From NCBI GenBank assembly GCA_900315805.1, contig ONAN01000001.1, positions 1 through 64,000 on the forward strand: a DNA stretch of 64,000 nt, written 5' to 3'. Under the pieces are notes generated by a model that saw only the letters and a list, made by a program, of their open reading frames with translations, did not search any database and was not told where the DNA came from. Below are positions 35,543 through 43,845 of the stretch, piece after piece. A program made the translations under genes and the position numbers. The DNA is from an uncultured Selenomonadales bacterium (GTDB taxonomy: Bacteria > Bacillota > Negativicutes > Acidaminococcales > Acidaminococcaceae). Every line of letters starts with the position of its first letter. Position 1 is the first letter of the stretch.

Positions 35543-36342
35543 AGAAACGGATGTTTTTACAGGGAATCGCCACGGCGCTCTTGTGCCTGGTCATGGCGGT
35601 GCCGGCCCTGGCGGCCGACCAGGAGGAAATCACGCGGCGGCTGCAGGGGACCTGGTACGATGTGCAGGATCCGGCCATCACCCTGCAGGTCGACGGGGAC
35701 ATGCTTACAGGCGGGACCATCGGAAAGGCCCCCATCGAGACCATCTATAACGTGGCGGGCGGCGACGCCACCTTCGGCGCCGGCCTGATGCTGGGAACCG
35801 GCCGCAGCCAGGAATTGAAGGAGGTCCGTTTCGGCGCCGTCAACCTGACCCGGAACGGCAGCCGGAAACACACGTACCTGTTCCTGGACGGCGCCGTGTA
35901 CCGTACCACCCGCGAGCCATATTACAATGAATCCGTGCAGGGCATCTACCTGGGCATGGCCCAAAAGGATGCGGCCGAAGTGCTGGGCGGCCCCGGCAAG
36001 CAGGTGCCGCAGAAGTATCCCGGCACGTACCCGGAATATGAGTACCGCGGCCTGGGCATCCGCTTCACCGTGCAGGACGGCATGATCATCAGCATCACCC
36101 TGTTCAATCCGGACGGCCGCACCTGCCCGTCGCACTTTGAGAATTCGGGCCTGAACTGCAACGATCCGCTTTCGGCGTACGCGGCCAAATACGGCCTGCA
36201 GGATGCAGCGGCCGACCACGCCAATGCCATCGGCGGGCGGGAATACCTGTGGTTCAACATGGACGGCAGCAACACCGTCACCCTCTCGCTGCAGGGCGAC
36301 GGAGAGGAGGACGGCGAGTCCCTTCCTGCCGCCGTGGGCTAA
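35539..36342 (+). CDS. Exported protein of unknown function, SmpA/OmlA-like segment
   Basis: 267 residues. A clear Sec signal peptide (MKKRMFLQGIATALLCLVMAVPALA, cleavage before ADQEE) precedes a mature domain with two parts: about 26-125 (GTWYDVQDPAITLQVDGDML) looks like a small beta-barrel, and about 133-205 (YLGMAQKDAAEVLGGPGK, then YRGLGIRFTVQDGMI) resembles SmpA/OmlA-type repeats that bind outer-membrane proteins or peptidoglycan partners. No lipobox. It starts inside the helicase stop codon with AAGGAGG upstream, so it is co-translated with a cytoplasmic helicase, an odd pairing. Function is unknown. Confidence 0.8.
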   Translation: MKKRMFLQGIATALLCLVMAVPALAADQEEITRRLQGTWYDVQDPAITLQVDGDMLTGGTIGKAPIETIYNVAGGDATFGAGLMLGTGRSQELKEVRFGAVNLTRNGSRKHTYLFLDGAVYRTTREPYYNESVQGIYLGMAQKDAAEVLGGPGKQVPQKYPGTYPEYEYRGLGIRFTVQDGMIISITLFNPDGRTCPSHFENSGLNCNDPLSAYAAKYGLQDAAADHANAIGGREYLWFNMDGSNTVTLSLQGDGEEDGESLPAAVG

Positions 36343-36349
36343 AAAATGG

Positions 36350-36378
36350 TTCATTATATAGGCCGGATGTGTTATAAT
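36350..36378 (+). promoter_or_regulatory. Promoter for the ferredoxin-nitroreductase gene
   Basis: TATAAT at 36373-36378 has a TGT extension and a weak -35 (TTCATT at 36350-36355) 17 bases upstream. Confidence 0.5.
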
Positions 36379-36464
36379 ACCTTTAACTATATACTAAAAT
36401 AAATCGTGATTTTCAGGAAAGAGGGGGCTCCGTAAGGCAAGCCCTGCATTAGGAGGAAAAGAAG

Positions 36465-37286
36465 TTGCCGGTATTGGATTTGATTACCGTTGACAAGGAC
36501 AAGTGCGTGAAGTGCGGCCTCTGCGTCGCCGATTGCCCAGCCTGTATTCTGGACATGGGACCCGAAGGCCCCGAATGCCACGTGGACCGCGGCTGCATGA
36601 GCTGCGGCCATTGCGTCGCCATCTGCCCGACAGGCGCCATGAACAACAAATATACGCCGCGGTCGGAAATGGTTCCTGTACCGGAGCACAAGCTGTCCGA
36701 GCAGGAAGCCTACGATTTCCTGCGTTCGCGCCGCAGCGTGCGCCAGTTCCGCAAGGAGGCGCCCAGCGACGAAGACATGCTGAAGTTGCTCAATATGTGC
36801 CGCTATGCACCGACGGCCGGGAACAGCCAGGGCATGTACTTCACGGTCATCCGCAATCCGGAAACGATCGCGGCCATCCGCAAAGCCACGGCGGAGTGGA
36901 TGCAGGCCGAAGTCGACGCCGGCACGGTCAACAAGCGGTACTTCAAGGCCGTGCTGCATACATACAATGAAAAACACGTGGACATCATCACGCGCAACGC
37001 GCCGGCCCTCGTGTTCCTGTCTGCACGCCGCCTGAACATCACGGGCGTGAGCAACAGCGAACAGACCGTGGCCTACGCGGAATTGTTCGCCCCTGCCATC
37101 GGGCTCGGCACGACCATCGCCGGCTTCGTGCAGGCCTGCGGCATCGCGGGGTACCAGCCGCTGCTCGACCTGGTCGGCGTACCGCCGAAGCAGAAACTCG
37201 TCGGCTGCCTGATGGTCGGCTATCCGCGTGTCAAATACAAACTGATGCCGGAACGGCAGCACCTGAAATACGTATTCAAAGATTGA
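36465..37286 (+). CDS. Nitroreductase-family protein with N-terminal 2[4Fe-4S] ferredoxin domain
   Basis: 273 residues. Residues about 10-60 hold two CxxCxxCxxxC ferredoxin clusters (CVKCGLCVADCP and CMSCGHCVAICP); residues about 78-273 are an FMN-binding nitroreductase domain (RRSVRQFRKEAPSDEDM, YAPTAGNSQG, FVQACGIAGYQP). It should pass electrons from the clusters to FMN and on to an unknown acceptor. TTG 36465 is the start, with AGGAGG 8 bases before it; no ATG fits. It is followed by an FMN 2-hydroxyacid oxidoreductase. Confidence 0.88.
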   Translation: MPVLDLITVDKDKCVKCGLCVADCPACILDMGPEGPECHVDRGCMSCGHCVAICPTGAMNNKYTPRSEMVPVPEHKLSEQEAYDFLRSRRSVRQFRKEAPSDEDMLKLLNMCRYAPTAGNSQGMYFTVIRNPETIAAIRKATAEWMQAEVDAGTVNKRYFKAVLHTYNEKHVDIITRNAPALVFLSARRLNITGVSNSEQTVAYAELFAPAIGLGTTIAGFVQACGIAGYQPLLDLVGVPPKQKLVGCLMVGYPRVKYKLMPERQHLKYVFKD

Positions 37287-37292
37287 TGAATT

Positions 37293-37321
37293 GGCGCGTC
37301 CCCAGGGGCGCGCCTTTCTTT
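37293..37321 (+). terminator. Weak intrinsic terminator
   Basis: GGCGCGTCCCC and its near-complement GGGGCGCGCC form a GC-rich stem followed by TTTCTTT. It lies between two genes that may still be co-transcribed. Confidence 0.55.
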
Positions 37322-37334
37322 AAGGAGGAGCACC

Positions 37335-38357
37335 ATGGATTACAACGATGTACTGGCTTCGGCGCGCGGCAAAGTGGGAGACGTATGCAAGGCCTGCGCC
37401 GTCTGCAACGGCAGGGCCTGCGGCAGCCGCATGCCCGGGCCGGGCTGCAAGGGGACGGGGGATACGGCGCCCCGCAACTACGACAAGTGGAAGGAAATCC
37501 GCCTGAACATGGACACCCTGACGGCAAAAGCCCCCGTCGACATGTCGACGGAACTCTTCGGCAAGCGCCTGCGCTATCCTATCCTGGCCGGTCCCGTCGG
37601 CCTGGTGCAGCTCCATTACAGCGACGCCTACACGGACCTTTCCTATAACGACACCCTCGTGAAGGCCTGCGCCGCAGCGGGCATCGTCGCCATGACGGGC
37701 GACGGGGCCGACGACGCGGTCGTGCCGGGGGCCTGCGCGGCCATCAAGGCCGCCGGCGGCATGGGCATTCCCACCATCAAACCCTGGGGGGAGGAAACGC
37801 TGCGGGAAAAGTTCCGCTATGTCCATGATTCCGGGGCCTTCGCCTGCGCCATGGACGTGGACGGGGCCGGGCTGCCCTTCCTCAAGAAACTGCATACGTC
37901 GGCCGGTACGAAGTCAGCGGCCGAACTGGCGGAAATCATCCGCATGGCCGGCCTGCCCTTCATCGTGAAAGGCATCATGACCGTCCGCGGCGCCCTGAAG
38001 GCGAAAGAAGCCGGGGCGGCGGCCATCCTCGTTTCCAATCACGGCGGCCGCGTGCTGGACCAGTGCCCTGCCACGGCCGAAGTGCTGCCGGAAATCGTCG
38101 ATGCCGTGGGCAAGGACATGAAGATCATCGTCGACGGCGGCATCCGCAGCGGCACGGACATCTTCAAGGCCCTCGCCATCGGTGCCGACTGCGTGGCCAT
38201 CGCGCGGCCTTTCGTCGTTTCCGTCTACGGCGGCGGTGCGGAAGGCGTGCGGCTCTATGTGGAGAAACTGGCGGCCGAACTGGAGGACACGATGGAGATG
38301 TGCGGCGCCCACAGCCTGTCGGAAATCACGCGCGACATGGTACGGCTGCCCCGGTGA
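37335..38357 (+). CDS. FMN-dependent alpha-hydroxyacid dehydrogenase/oxidase-family protein
   Basis: 340 residues with the TIM-barrel FMN fold of lactate/glycolate oxidases. SNHGGRVLDQCPA (near residue 235) holds the catalytic histidine and arginine, and IIVDGGIRSGTDIFKALAIGADCVAIARPF is the phosphate-binding end. Residues about 15-40 carry a cysteine cluster (CKACAVCNGRAC, then GCKG), found in a subgroup of anaerobe homologues, possibly metal-binding. The substrate is not known; lactate or another 2-hydroxyacid is the natural guess, given the LarA-like genes earlier in the window. Confidence 0.84.
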   Translation: MDYNDVLASARGKVGDVCKACAVCNGRACGSRMPGPGCKGTGDTAPRNYDKWKEIRLNMDTLTAKAPVDMSTELFGKRLRYPILAGPVGLVQLHYSDAYTDLSYNDTLVKACAAAGIVAMTGDGADDAVVPGACAAIKAAGGMGIPTIKPWGEETLREKFRYVHDSGAFACAMDVDGAGLPFLKKLHTSAGTKSAAELAEIIRMAGLPFIVKGIMTVRGALKAKEAGAAAILVSNHGGRVLDQCPATAEVLPEIVDAVGKDMKIIVDGGIRSGTDIFKALAIGADCVAIARPFVVSVYGGGAEGVRLYVEKLAAELEDTMEMCGAHSLSEITRDMVRLPR

Positions 38358-38433
38358 CAGGACGGACCGGCGCCATGTATCCAGTATATTTTCCTTTCCG
38401 GCCCCTGCGGGTAAGGAAAAAATCCTTCAATCC

Positions 38434-38442
38434 TGCTATAAT
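38434..38442 (+). promoter_or_regulatory. Extended -10 promoter element
   Basis: TGCTATAAT lies about 70 bases before the coiled-coil protein gene; no convincing -35 box is seen. Confidence 0.5.
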
Positions 38443-38509
38443 GTAGGAAGAAACTCCATGCAAGAGAAATTCCGCACGCAGGTGCGGGGAATAAAGGGAG
38501 GCACGATTC

Positions 38510-39019
38510 ATGCAGAATCAGACGAAACAGGAACTGGAACTGGTGGAACAGGAAATCCAGACGTTGTCGGAGGAATTGGACAAGATGGCGAACAGCCTCG
38601 AAGTCATCCGCCGCCGCCTGCATAATGCGAAAGTCATCGAAAAAGCGCTGGACAAGGACGAGGAAGCGCCCAAGTCCGGCTGGGAACCGGCACCGGTGGA
38701 CATCATCCACTGCGCGCCCTACCTGCATAAGGACGGCACGGTCGTCTTCGAACGGGGCGGCAAGCTGATCATCGTTCCGTCCACGGTGGTGCAGAAAGCC
38801 ATGGCGGCCACCACCCTGGTCGGCTTCTTCAAGGCCTTCGGCCTCGACGTGGAAGACAAGCGCGCCAAGGAAGGCGCCCTGTGGCTGCACGGCAACAAGG
38901 AAATGATTTATCCTTTCGTCGAAATGGCGGAGGGCAAGTTCGGCATCGAAGGCTGGTACACGAACCGCGGCCTGTCCATCGGCTATAACGACGGCTGGTT
39001 CACGAACAGCAGCAAATAA
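38510..39019 (+). CDS. Hypothetical protein with N-terminal coiled coil
   Basis: 169 residues, not recognised. Residues about 3-45 are a Glu/Lys/Leu-rich helix with heptad pattern (ELELVEQEIQTLSEELDKM). The rest is a compact alpha/beta domain with IIHCAPYLHKDGTVVFERGG, LVGFFKAFGLDVEDK and a Trp/Tyr/Gly-rich C-terminus (IEGWYTNRGLSIGYNDGWF). No signal peptide or enzyme motif is seen, so it is probably cytoplasmic. It may be transcribed with the nitroreductase that follows after 48 bases. GGGAGG precedes its ATG. Confidence 0.75.
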   Translation: MQNQTKQELELVEQEIQTLSEELDKMANSLEVIRRRLHNAKVIEKALDKDEEAPKSGWEPAPVDIIHCAPYLHKDGTVVFERGGKLIIVPSTVVQKAMAATTLVGFFKAFGLDVEDKRAKEGALWLHGNKEMIYPFVEMAEGKFGIEGWYTNRGLSIGYNDGWFTNSSK

Positions 39020-39067
39020 GCGGACCCCGCGAGGGGGAGGACGGACATAAAAAGGAGGGCATGACCA

Positions 39068-39664
39068 TTGGAAGCGTTGGACTTGATCCGTACGAGGCAC
39101 AGCTGCCGTAAATTCACGGCCAGGCCGGTGGAACCGGAAAAGGTGGAACAGGTGGTGGAGGCCGGGCGTTACGCGCCGAGCGGCGGAAACAACCAGTATA
39201 CCCATTTCCTCGTCATCAGCGACCGGGCGGTCCTGAACGAGGTGGCACGCGTCGCGCGGGAAGAGTTCGCCAAAATGGAAGTGACCTCGGACACATACCA
39301 GTCCCTGGCCAACAGTATCCGTTTCAGCAAGAAAGGGGACTACATCTTCCACTATAACGCGCCGGTCCTGATCCTGACGGCCAACCGTGCGGATTACGGC
39401 AACGCCATGGCGGACTGCTGCTGCGCCGTGGAGAACATGCTCCTCATGGCCAACGCGCTCGATCTGGGAAGCTGCTACATCAACCAGCTGAAATGGCTGA
39501 ATGAGAATCCCGTCATGACGGAATACCTGCGCACCCTGGGTCTCAAGGAGGGGGAAAAGGTCTTTGCCTCCCTCGTCCTGGGCTATCCCGATACGAGGGA
39601 CGGCCAGCCGTTCCGCCGGGTCGTGGCCCGCAAGGGGAACCCCGTCACCTGGATTGGAAAGTAA
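39068..39664 (+). CDS. Nitroreductase-family flavoprotein
   Basis: 198 residues, the single-domain nitroreductase fold. RTRHSCRKFTARPVEPEKVEQ (FMN phosphate site), YAPSGGNNQYTHF, and the ALDLGSCYINQL segment are typical. Substrate and electron donor are unknown. TTG 39068 is the start, with AAGGAGG at 39052-39058 (spacer 9). A strong terminator follows. Confidence 0.86.
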   Translation: MEALDLIRTRHSCRKFTARPVEPEKVEQVVEAGRYAPSGGNNQYTHFLVISDRAVLNEVARVAREEFAKMEVTSDTYQSLANSIRFSKKGDYIFHYNAPVLILTANRADYGNAMADCCCAVENMLLMANALDLGSCYINQLKWLNENPVMTEYLRTLGLKEGEKVFASLVLGYPDTRDGQPFRRVVARKGNPVTWIGK

Positions 39665-39682
39665 AAACCGTTGAAAACATGC

Positions 39683-39725
39683 GCCCCTGCCGGGAAACTT
39701 CCACTGGTTTCCGGCAGGGGCTTTT
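39683..39725 (+). terminator. Intrinsic terminator after the nitroreductase
   Basis: GCCCCTGCCGGGAAAC and GTTTCCGGCAGGGGC form a 15-base-pair stem with one bulged G, followed by TTTT. Confidence 0.9.
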
Positions 39726-39750
39726 CCATGCCTTTTTTCCGTCAGGACGG

Positions 39751-39779
39751 TTGAGATTAGGGGGAAAGGGTGCTATAAT
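39751..39779 (+). promoter_or_regulatory. Promoter of the iron-type ABC importer operon
   Basis: TTGAGA at 39751-39756 and TATAAT at 39774-39779 have a 17-base spacer and a TGC extension. An AT-rich leader of about 90 bases follows. Confidence 0.75.
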
Positions 39780-39792
39780 GTGATATAGCGAA

Positions 39793-39860
39793 TTTACACA
39801 AAATTTGCAAATATGAAACAAATTTTTCTAAAGTTTTACGAAAACTTTACACAAATTTTA
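39793..39860 (+). promoter_or_regulatory. Repeat-rich operator candidate in the importer leader
   Basis: A perfect palindrome AAAGTTTT-ACG-AAAACTTT spans 39830-39848. It is flanked by direct repeats TTTACACAAAATTT (39793-39806) and TTTACACAAATTTTA (39846-39860). The cluster sits just downstream of the promoter, where a metal-responsive repressor could bind, but it does not clearly match a Fur box. Confidence 0.4.
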
Positions 39861-39877
39861 CATGGAGGCGAGGAAAG

Positions 39878-40927
39878 ATGATGAAGAAATCCCTGATGCT
39901 GGCAGCGGGCACGCTGCTTTCCCTGGCCGCGGTACTGGGCGGCTGCGGCGGCGGTGGTGACAAGAAACAGGCTGCCAAGACGGACAGCGGCAAGGAACTG
40001 ACGGTCTACACGGCCCGCAGCGAAAGCCTGAACAACGCCGTCATCCAGAACTTCGAAAAGGATACGGGCATCAAGGTCAACGTCGTGGTTGCCGGCACGG
40101 GTGAAGTCGTGAAGCGTGTCGCTTCCGAAAAGAACAACCCCCTGGGCGATGTGCTCTGGGCAGGCAGTGAAGCCATGCTGGCTTCCAAGCAGGACCTGTT
40201 TGAAAAGTACGTTTCCAAGGAAAATGACAAGATGATGCCGGAATTCCGGAATTCGACGGGCTACTTTACGCCGGCCTTCTCGGATCCGACGGTCTTCATC
40301 GTCAACAAGAAACTGAAAGGCAACATGAAGATCGAGGGCTTCGCGGACCTGCTGAACCCGGCCCTGAAAGGCAAGATCTCCTTCGGCGATCCTGTCAACT
40401 CCTCGTCCGCCTTCCAGTCCCTGGTCTGCATGCTCTATGACATGGGCAACGGCGATCCGTTCAGCAGCAGCGCCTGGGATTACACGGACAAGTTCTTAAA
40501 ACAGCTGAACGGCAAAATGGCCAACAGCTCCAGCCAGGTCTTCAAAGGCGTGGCCGGCGGGGAATATGTCGTAGGCCTGACCTGGGAAGATCCGGCAGCG
40601 AACCTCGTAAAGAGCGGTGCTGACGTGGAAGTCGTATTCCCGAAGGAAGGCGCCCTCTACGCTCCGCAGTCCGTACAGATCATCAAGAACTGCAAACACC
40701 TGGAAAATGCCAAGAAGTTCATCGACTACATGCTGTCTGAAAAGATCCAGAACCTCGTAGGCACGACGCTTACGGTACGTCCGCTGCGCCAGGGTGCGAA
40801 ACTGGCTGATTACATGACGCCGGCCAGCAAGATCAAATTGGCTCCGAAGTACGATGAAAAGTGGGTTTCCCAGAATAAGGATAAATTCACGAAGACCTTC
40901 ACGGAACATCTGGAAAAGAGCCTGTAA
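39878..40927 (+). CDS. Fe(III)-type ABC importer substrate-binding lipoprotein
   Basis: 349 residues. A lipoprotein signal sequence ends in LGGC (near residue 23), so it is membrane-anchored. The mature part is an extracellular solute-binding protein family 1 fold as in FutA/AfuA/FbpA: ELTVYTARSESLNNAVIQNFEKDTGIKVN at the start and FPKEGALYAPQSVQIIKN near residue 260. Phosphonate and spermidine binders share the fold, so iron is the likely but not proven ligand. ATG 39878 and 39881 are both possible. The ATPase and permease follow. Confidence 0.82.
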   Translation: MMKKSLMLAAGTLLSLAAVLGGCGGGGDKKQAAKTDSGKELTVYTARSESLNNAVIQNFEKDTGIKVNVVVAGTGEVVKRVASEKNNPLGDVLWAGSEAMLASKQDLFEKYVSKENDKMMPEFRNSTGYFTPAFSDPTVFIVNKKLKGNMKIEGFADLLNPALKGKISFGDPVNSSSAFQSLVCMLYDMGNGDPFSSSAWDYTDKFLKQLNGKMANSSSQVFKGVAGGEYVVGLTWEDPAANLVKSGADVEVVFPKEGALYAPQSVQIIKNCKHLENAKKFIDYMLSEKIQNLVGTTLTVRPLRQGAKLADYMTPASKIKLAPKYDEKWVSQNKDKFTKTFTEHLEKSL

Positions 40928-40955
40928 TCTGTCAGAATCCCTGATTTGATTTTCC

Positions 40956-40987
40956 ATAGCGCCAATCCTTTTGGCGCTATTTTTTTC
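40956..40987 (+). terminator. Internal terminator between binding protein and ATPase genes
   Basis: ATAGCGCCAA (40956-40965) pairs perfectly with TTGGCGCTAT (40971-40980), followed by seven T residues. Partial termination here would give more binding protein than transporter, as is common for such operons. Confidence 0.92.
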
Positions 40988-41026
40988 GAATCCCAAAACT
41001 AGCAACAAACCGGAGGAGTAGGAAGT

Positions 41027-42154
41027 ATGAGTGTTTCAATCAATATCGACAATGTCGTCAAAAAGTACGGGGACAACACCGTCATCAAGGGGCTGTCCCT
41101 GCATATCCGGCCCGGCGAGTTCTTTACGCTGCTGGGGCCGTCCGGCTGCGGGAAGACGACCCTGCTGCGCATGATCATCGGATTCAACTCCATCGAAGGG
41201 GGTACCATCAAGGTCGATGACACGGTCATCAACGATATCCCCGTCAACAAACGGAATATGGGCATGGTGTTCCAGAACTACGCCATTTTCCCGCATATGT
41301 CCGTCGCGCAGAATGTCGCCTTCGGTCTGAAGCAGCGTAACGTTCCCAAAGACAAGATCGACGGGATGGTCGATGAAATCCTGAAGGTCGTCAAGATCGA
41401 CCACCTGAAGAAACGCATGCCGACCCAGCTTTCGGGCGGCCAGCAGCAGCGCGTGGCCCTGGCCCGCGCCATCGTCATCCACCCCCAGGTGCTGCTCATG
41501 GACGAACCTTTGTCCAACCTGGACGCCAAGCTGCGCGTGGAAATGCGCAACGCCATCAAGCATATCCAGCAGCAGATCGGCATCACGACGGTCTACGTAA
41601 CCCATGACCAGGAAGAAGCCCTGGCCGTTTCGGACCGCATTGCCGTCATGCACGACGGCGTCATCCAGCAGGTAGGGTCGCCGAAGTTCATTTACCAGCG
41701 CCCTGCCAACCGGTTCGTTTCCAACTTCATCGGCCTGTCCAACTTCTTCAAGGCCACCCTGCGCAATGCAGGCGGCCGGCCGGCTGTGGATTTCGGTTCC
41801 TACAGCGAAGCCATGGACAACCTGGACCTGTCCGCCCTCGGCAAAGCGTCCGCCGCGGAAGCGGACGGCTCCGCCGTGACGGTCGCCGTCCGGCCGGAAG
41901 AGTTCTTCATCCGCCCGCAGGACGGGGAAGGCATGGACGCGGTCGTACAGAGCTCCGTGTTCCTCGGCATCGCCATTCATTATTTCATGACCACGGCCGA
42001 CGGGCAGGAAGTGGAAGTCATCAAGCCGTCCGATACGGAACGCATCATCCCGAACGGCACGGCGGTCAAACTCGGCGTCGACCCGGCCCGTATCAATGTG
42101 TTCACGGAAGACGGGATGAAGACGCTGATCCGTTCGGAGGGTGGTGAAGCGTAA
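41027..42154 (+). CDS. Fe(III)-type ABC importer ATP-binding protein
   Basis: 375 residues. Walker A GPSGCGKTT (near residue 37), signature LSGGQQQRVALARAI, Walker B VLLMDEPLSNLDAKL and H-loop VTHDQEEALAVSD are intact. The extra C-terminal TOBE-like region (about 240-375) is typical of FbpC/PotA/CysA ATPases. It is the family partner of the two-domain permease that overlaps it (TAATG). Confidence 0.9.
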   Translation: MSVSINIDNVVKKYGDNTVIKGLSLHIRPGEFFTLLGPSGCGKTTLLRMIIGFNSIEGGTIKVDDTVINDIPVNKRNMGMVFQNYAIFPHMSVAQNVAFGLKQRNVPKDKIDGMVDEILKVVKIDHLKKRMPTQLSGGQQQRVALARAIVIHPQVLLMDEPLSNLDAKLRVEMRNAIKHIQQQIGITTVYVTHDQEEALAVSDRIAVMHDGVIQQVGSPKFIYQRPANRFVSNFIGLSNFFKATLRNAGGRPAVDFGSYSEAMDNLDLSALGKASAAEADGSAVTVAVRPEEFFIRPQDGEGMDAVVQSSVFLGIAIHYFMTTADGQEVEVIKPSDTERIIPNGTAVKLGVDPARINVFTEDGMKTLIRSEGGEA

Positions 42155-43809
42155 TGAAGAACAGGAAGTTTTCCCTCTGGACCATCTTCACGCTGGCCAT
42201 TCTGGCGTTCTTTGTGCTCTTCGTGGTCTACCCGCTCTTTCTGATCATGTACCAGAGCGTCATCGACCCGGTCAACCACCAGCTGACGCTGGACTATTTC
42301 ACGAAATTCTTCGGCCGCAAGTTCTACTGGATCACCCTGGTGCACAGCTTTGCCGTCACCATCTGCGCGACCCTGGTGGCCGCCATCCTGGGACTGCCCA
42401 TGGCCTATCTGCTGCGGAGCTACAAGGTGCCCTTCAGCAAATATGTGAACATCCTCATCGTCATTTCCTATCTGTCGCCGCCTTTCATCGGCGCCTATGC
42501 CTGGATTCAGCTCCTGGGGCGTAACGGCTTCTTCACCAAGATCGTGAACAGCCTGTTCGACCTGCACTTCGGCGGCATCTACGGCTTTTCCGGCATCGTG
42601 CTGGTCTTCTCGCTGCAGTCCTTCCCGCTGATCTACATGTACGTGTCCGGTGCCCTGAAGAATCTGGACAATTCCTTGAACGAAGCGGCGGAAAGCCTGG
42701 GCTGCAATGCCTTCCAGCGCGTGACGCAGATCATCCTGCCGCTCGTCATGCCGTCCCTTCTGGCAAGCTCCCTGCTCGTGTTCATGCGCGTCTTCTCCGA
42801 TTTCGGTACTCCCATGTTGATCGGCGAAGGCTACAAGACCTTCCCGGTCTTGATTTACACGCAGTTCATGGGCGAAGTGAGCACGGACGACCATTTTGCC
42901 GCCTCGTTGTGCGTCATCGTCGTCGTCATCACCCTGTTCCTGTTCTTCCTGCAGCGCATGCTGGCCCGTCATTATTCCTACGCCATGACGGCCCTGAAAC
43001 CCATGCAGCAGGTACAGGCGAAGGGTTCGAAGAAGTTCTTCTCGTACCTGTTCGTCTACGGCGTGTGCTTCATCGCCATGCTGCCGCAGCTGACGGTCAT
43101 CTTCACATCGTTCTTGGAAACGGTGGGCGGCGCGGTCTACACGGGCCGGTTCTCCCTCATGAACTATGAAAACACGCTGCTGTCGAAGGATAACCTGTCC
43201 ATCTTCAACACCTACGCTTATGGCATCTGCGCCATCATCCTGGTCGTGGTCCTGGGCATCCTCATTTCCTACCTGACGCAGCGCAAGCCGTCCGTTTTGA
43301 CCAACATCCTCGATACGCTGACCATGTTCCCGTACATCATTCCGGGTTCCGTCCTCGGTATCGCGCTCCTGTCCAGCTTCAACTCCGGCGTGCTCGTATT
43401 GAGCGGCACGGCGCTCATCATCATCATTTCCCTGACGATCCGCCGTATGCCGTACACGATTCGTTCCAGCACGGCCATCATCTCGCAGATCAGTCCGAGC
43501 GTGGAAGAAGCAGCCATCAGCCTGGGTGCCAGCGAATTCAAGACCTTCCGCAAAATCATGGTCCCCATGATGCTGCCGGGCGTTATGGCCGGTGCCATCA
43601 TGAGCTGGATCACCCTGATCAGCGAATTGAGTTCCAGCATCATCCTGTACACGACGCACACCATGACGCTGACCGTCGCGATTTACGCGGAAGTCATCCG
43701 CAGCAACTTCGGCAATGCCGCGGCCTATTCCACCATCCTGACGCTTACGTCCATCGTGTCGCTGCTGATTTTCTTCCGTGTTACGCACAGCGAAGACATC
43801 AGTGTGTGA
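42154..43809 (+). CDS. Fe(III)-type ABC importer permease, two fused domains
   Basis: 551 residues with about twelve membrane segments. Two binding-protein-dependent transport domains are visible, each with the EAA loop: NEAAESLGCNAFQRVTQIILP (near residue 175) and EEAAISLGASEFKTFRKIMVP (near 452). This fused layout is that of FbpB/AfuB. The ATG overlaps the ATPase stop by one base. With the two upstream genes it forms a complete importer. Confidence 0.9.
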   Translation: MKNRKFSLWTIFTLAILAFFVLFVVYPLFLIMYQSVIDPVNHQLTLDYFTKFFGRKFYWITLVHSFAVTICATLVAAILGLPMAYLLRSYKVPFSKYVNILIVISYLSPPFIGAYAWIQLLGRNGFFTKIVNSLFDLHFGGIYGFSGIVLVFSLQSFPLIYMYVSGALKNLDNSLNEAAESLGCNAFQRVTQIILPLVMPSLLASSLLVFMRVFSDFGTPMLIGEGYKTFPVLIYTQFMGEVSTDDHFAASLCVIVVVITLFLFFLQRMLARHYSYAMTALKPMQQVQAKGSKKFFSYLFVYGVCFIAMLPQLTVIFTSFLETVGGAVYTGRFSLMNYENTLLSKDNLSIFNTYAYGICAIILVVVLGILISYLTQRKPSVLTNILDTLTMFPYIIPGSVLGIALLSSFNSGVLVLSGTALIIIISLTIRRMPYTIRSSTAIISQISPSVEEAAISLGASEFKTFRKIMVPMMLPGVMAGAIMSWITLISELSSSIILYTTHTMTLTVAIYAEVIRSNFGNAAAYSTILTLTSIVSLLIFFRVTHSEDISV

Positions 43810-43839
43810 TTTTGGTCACACGTTGGCGCCCTTATGGGG

Positions 43840-43845
43840 TATAAT
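43840..43845 (+). promoter_or_regulatory. -10 box before the repeat protein gene
   Basis: GGTATAATGGAAT lies between the permease and the small exported protein. No matching -35 box is seen at 16-18 bases. Confidence 0.4.
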
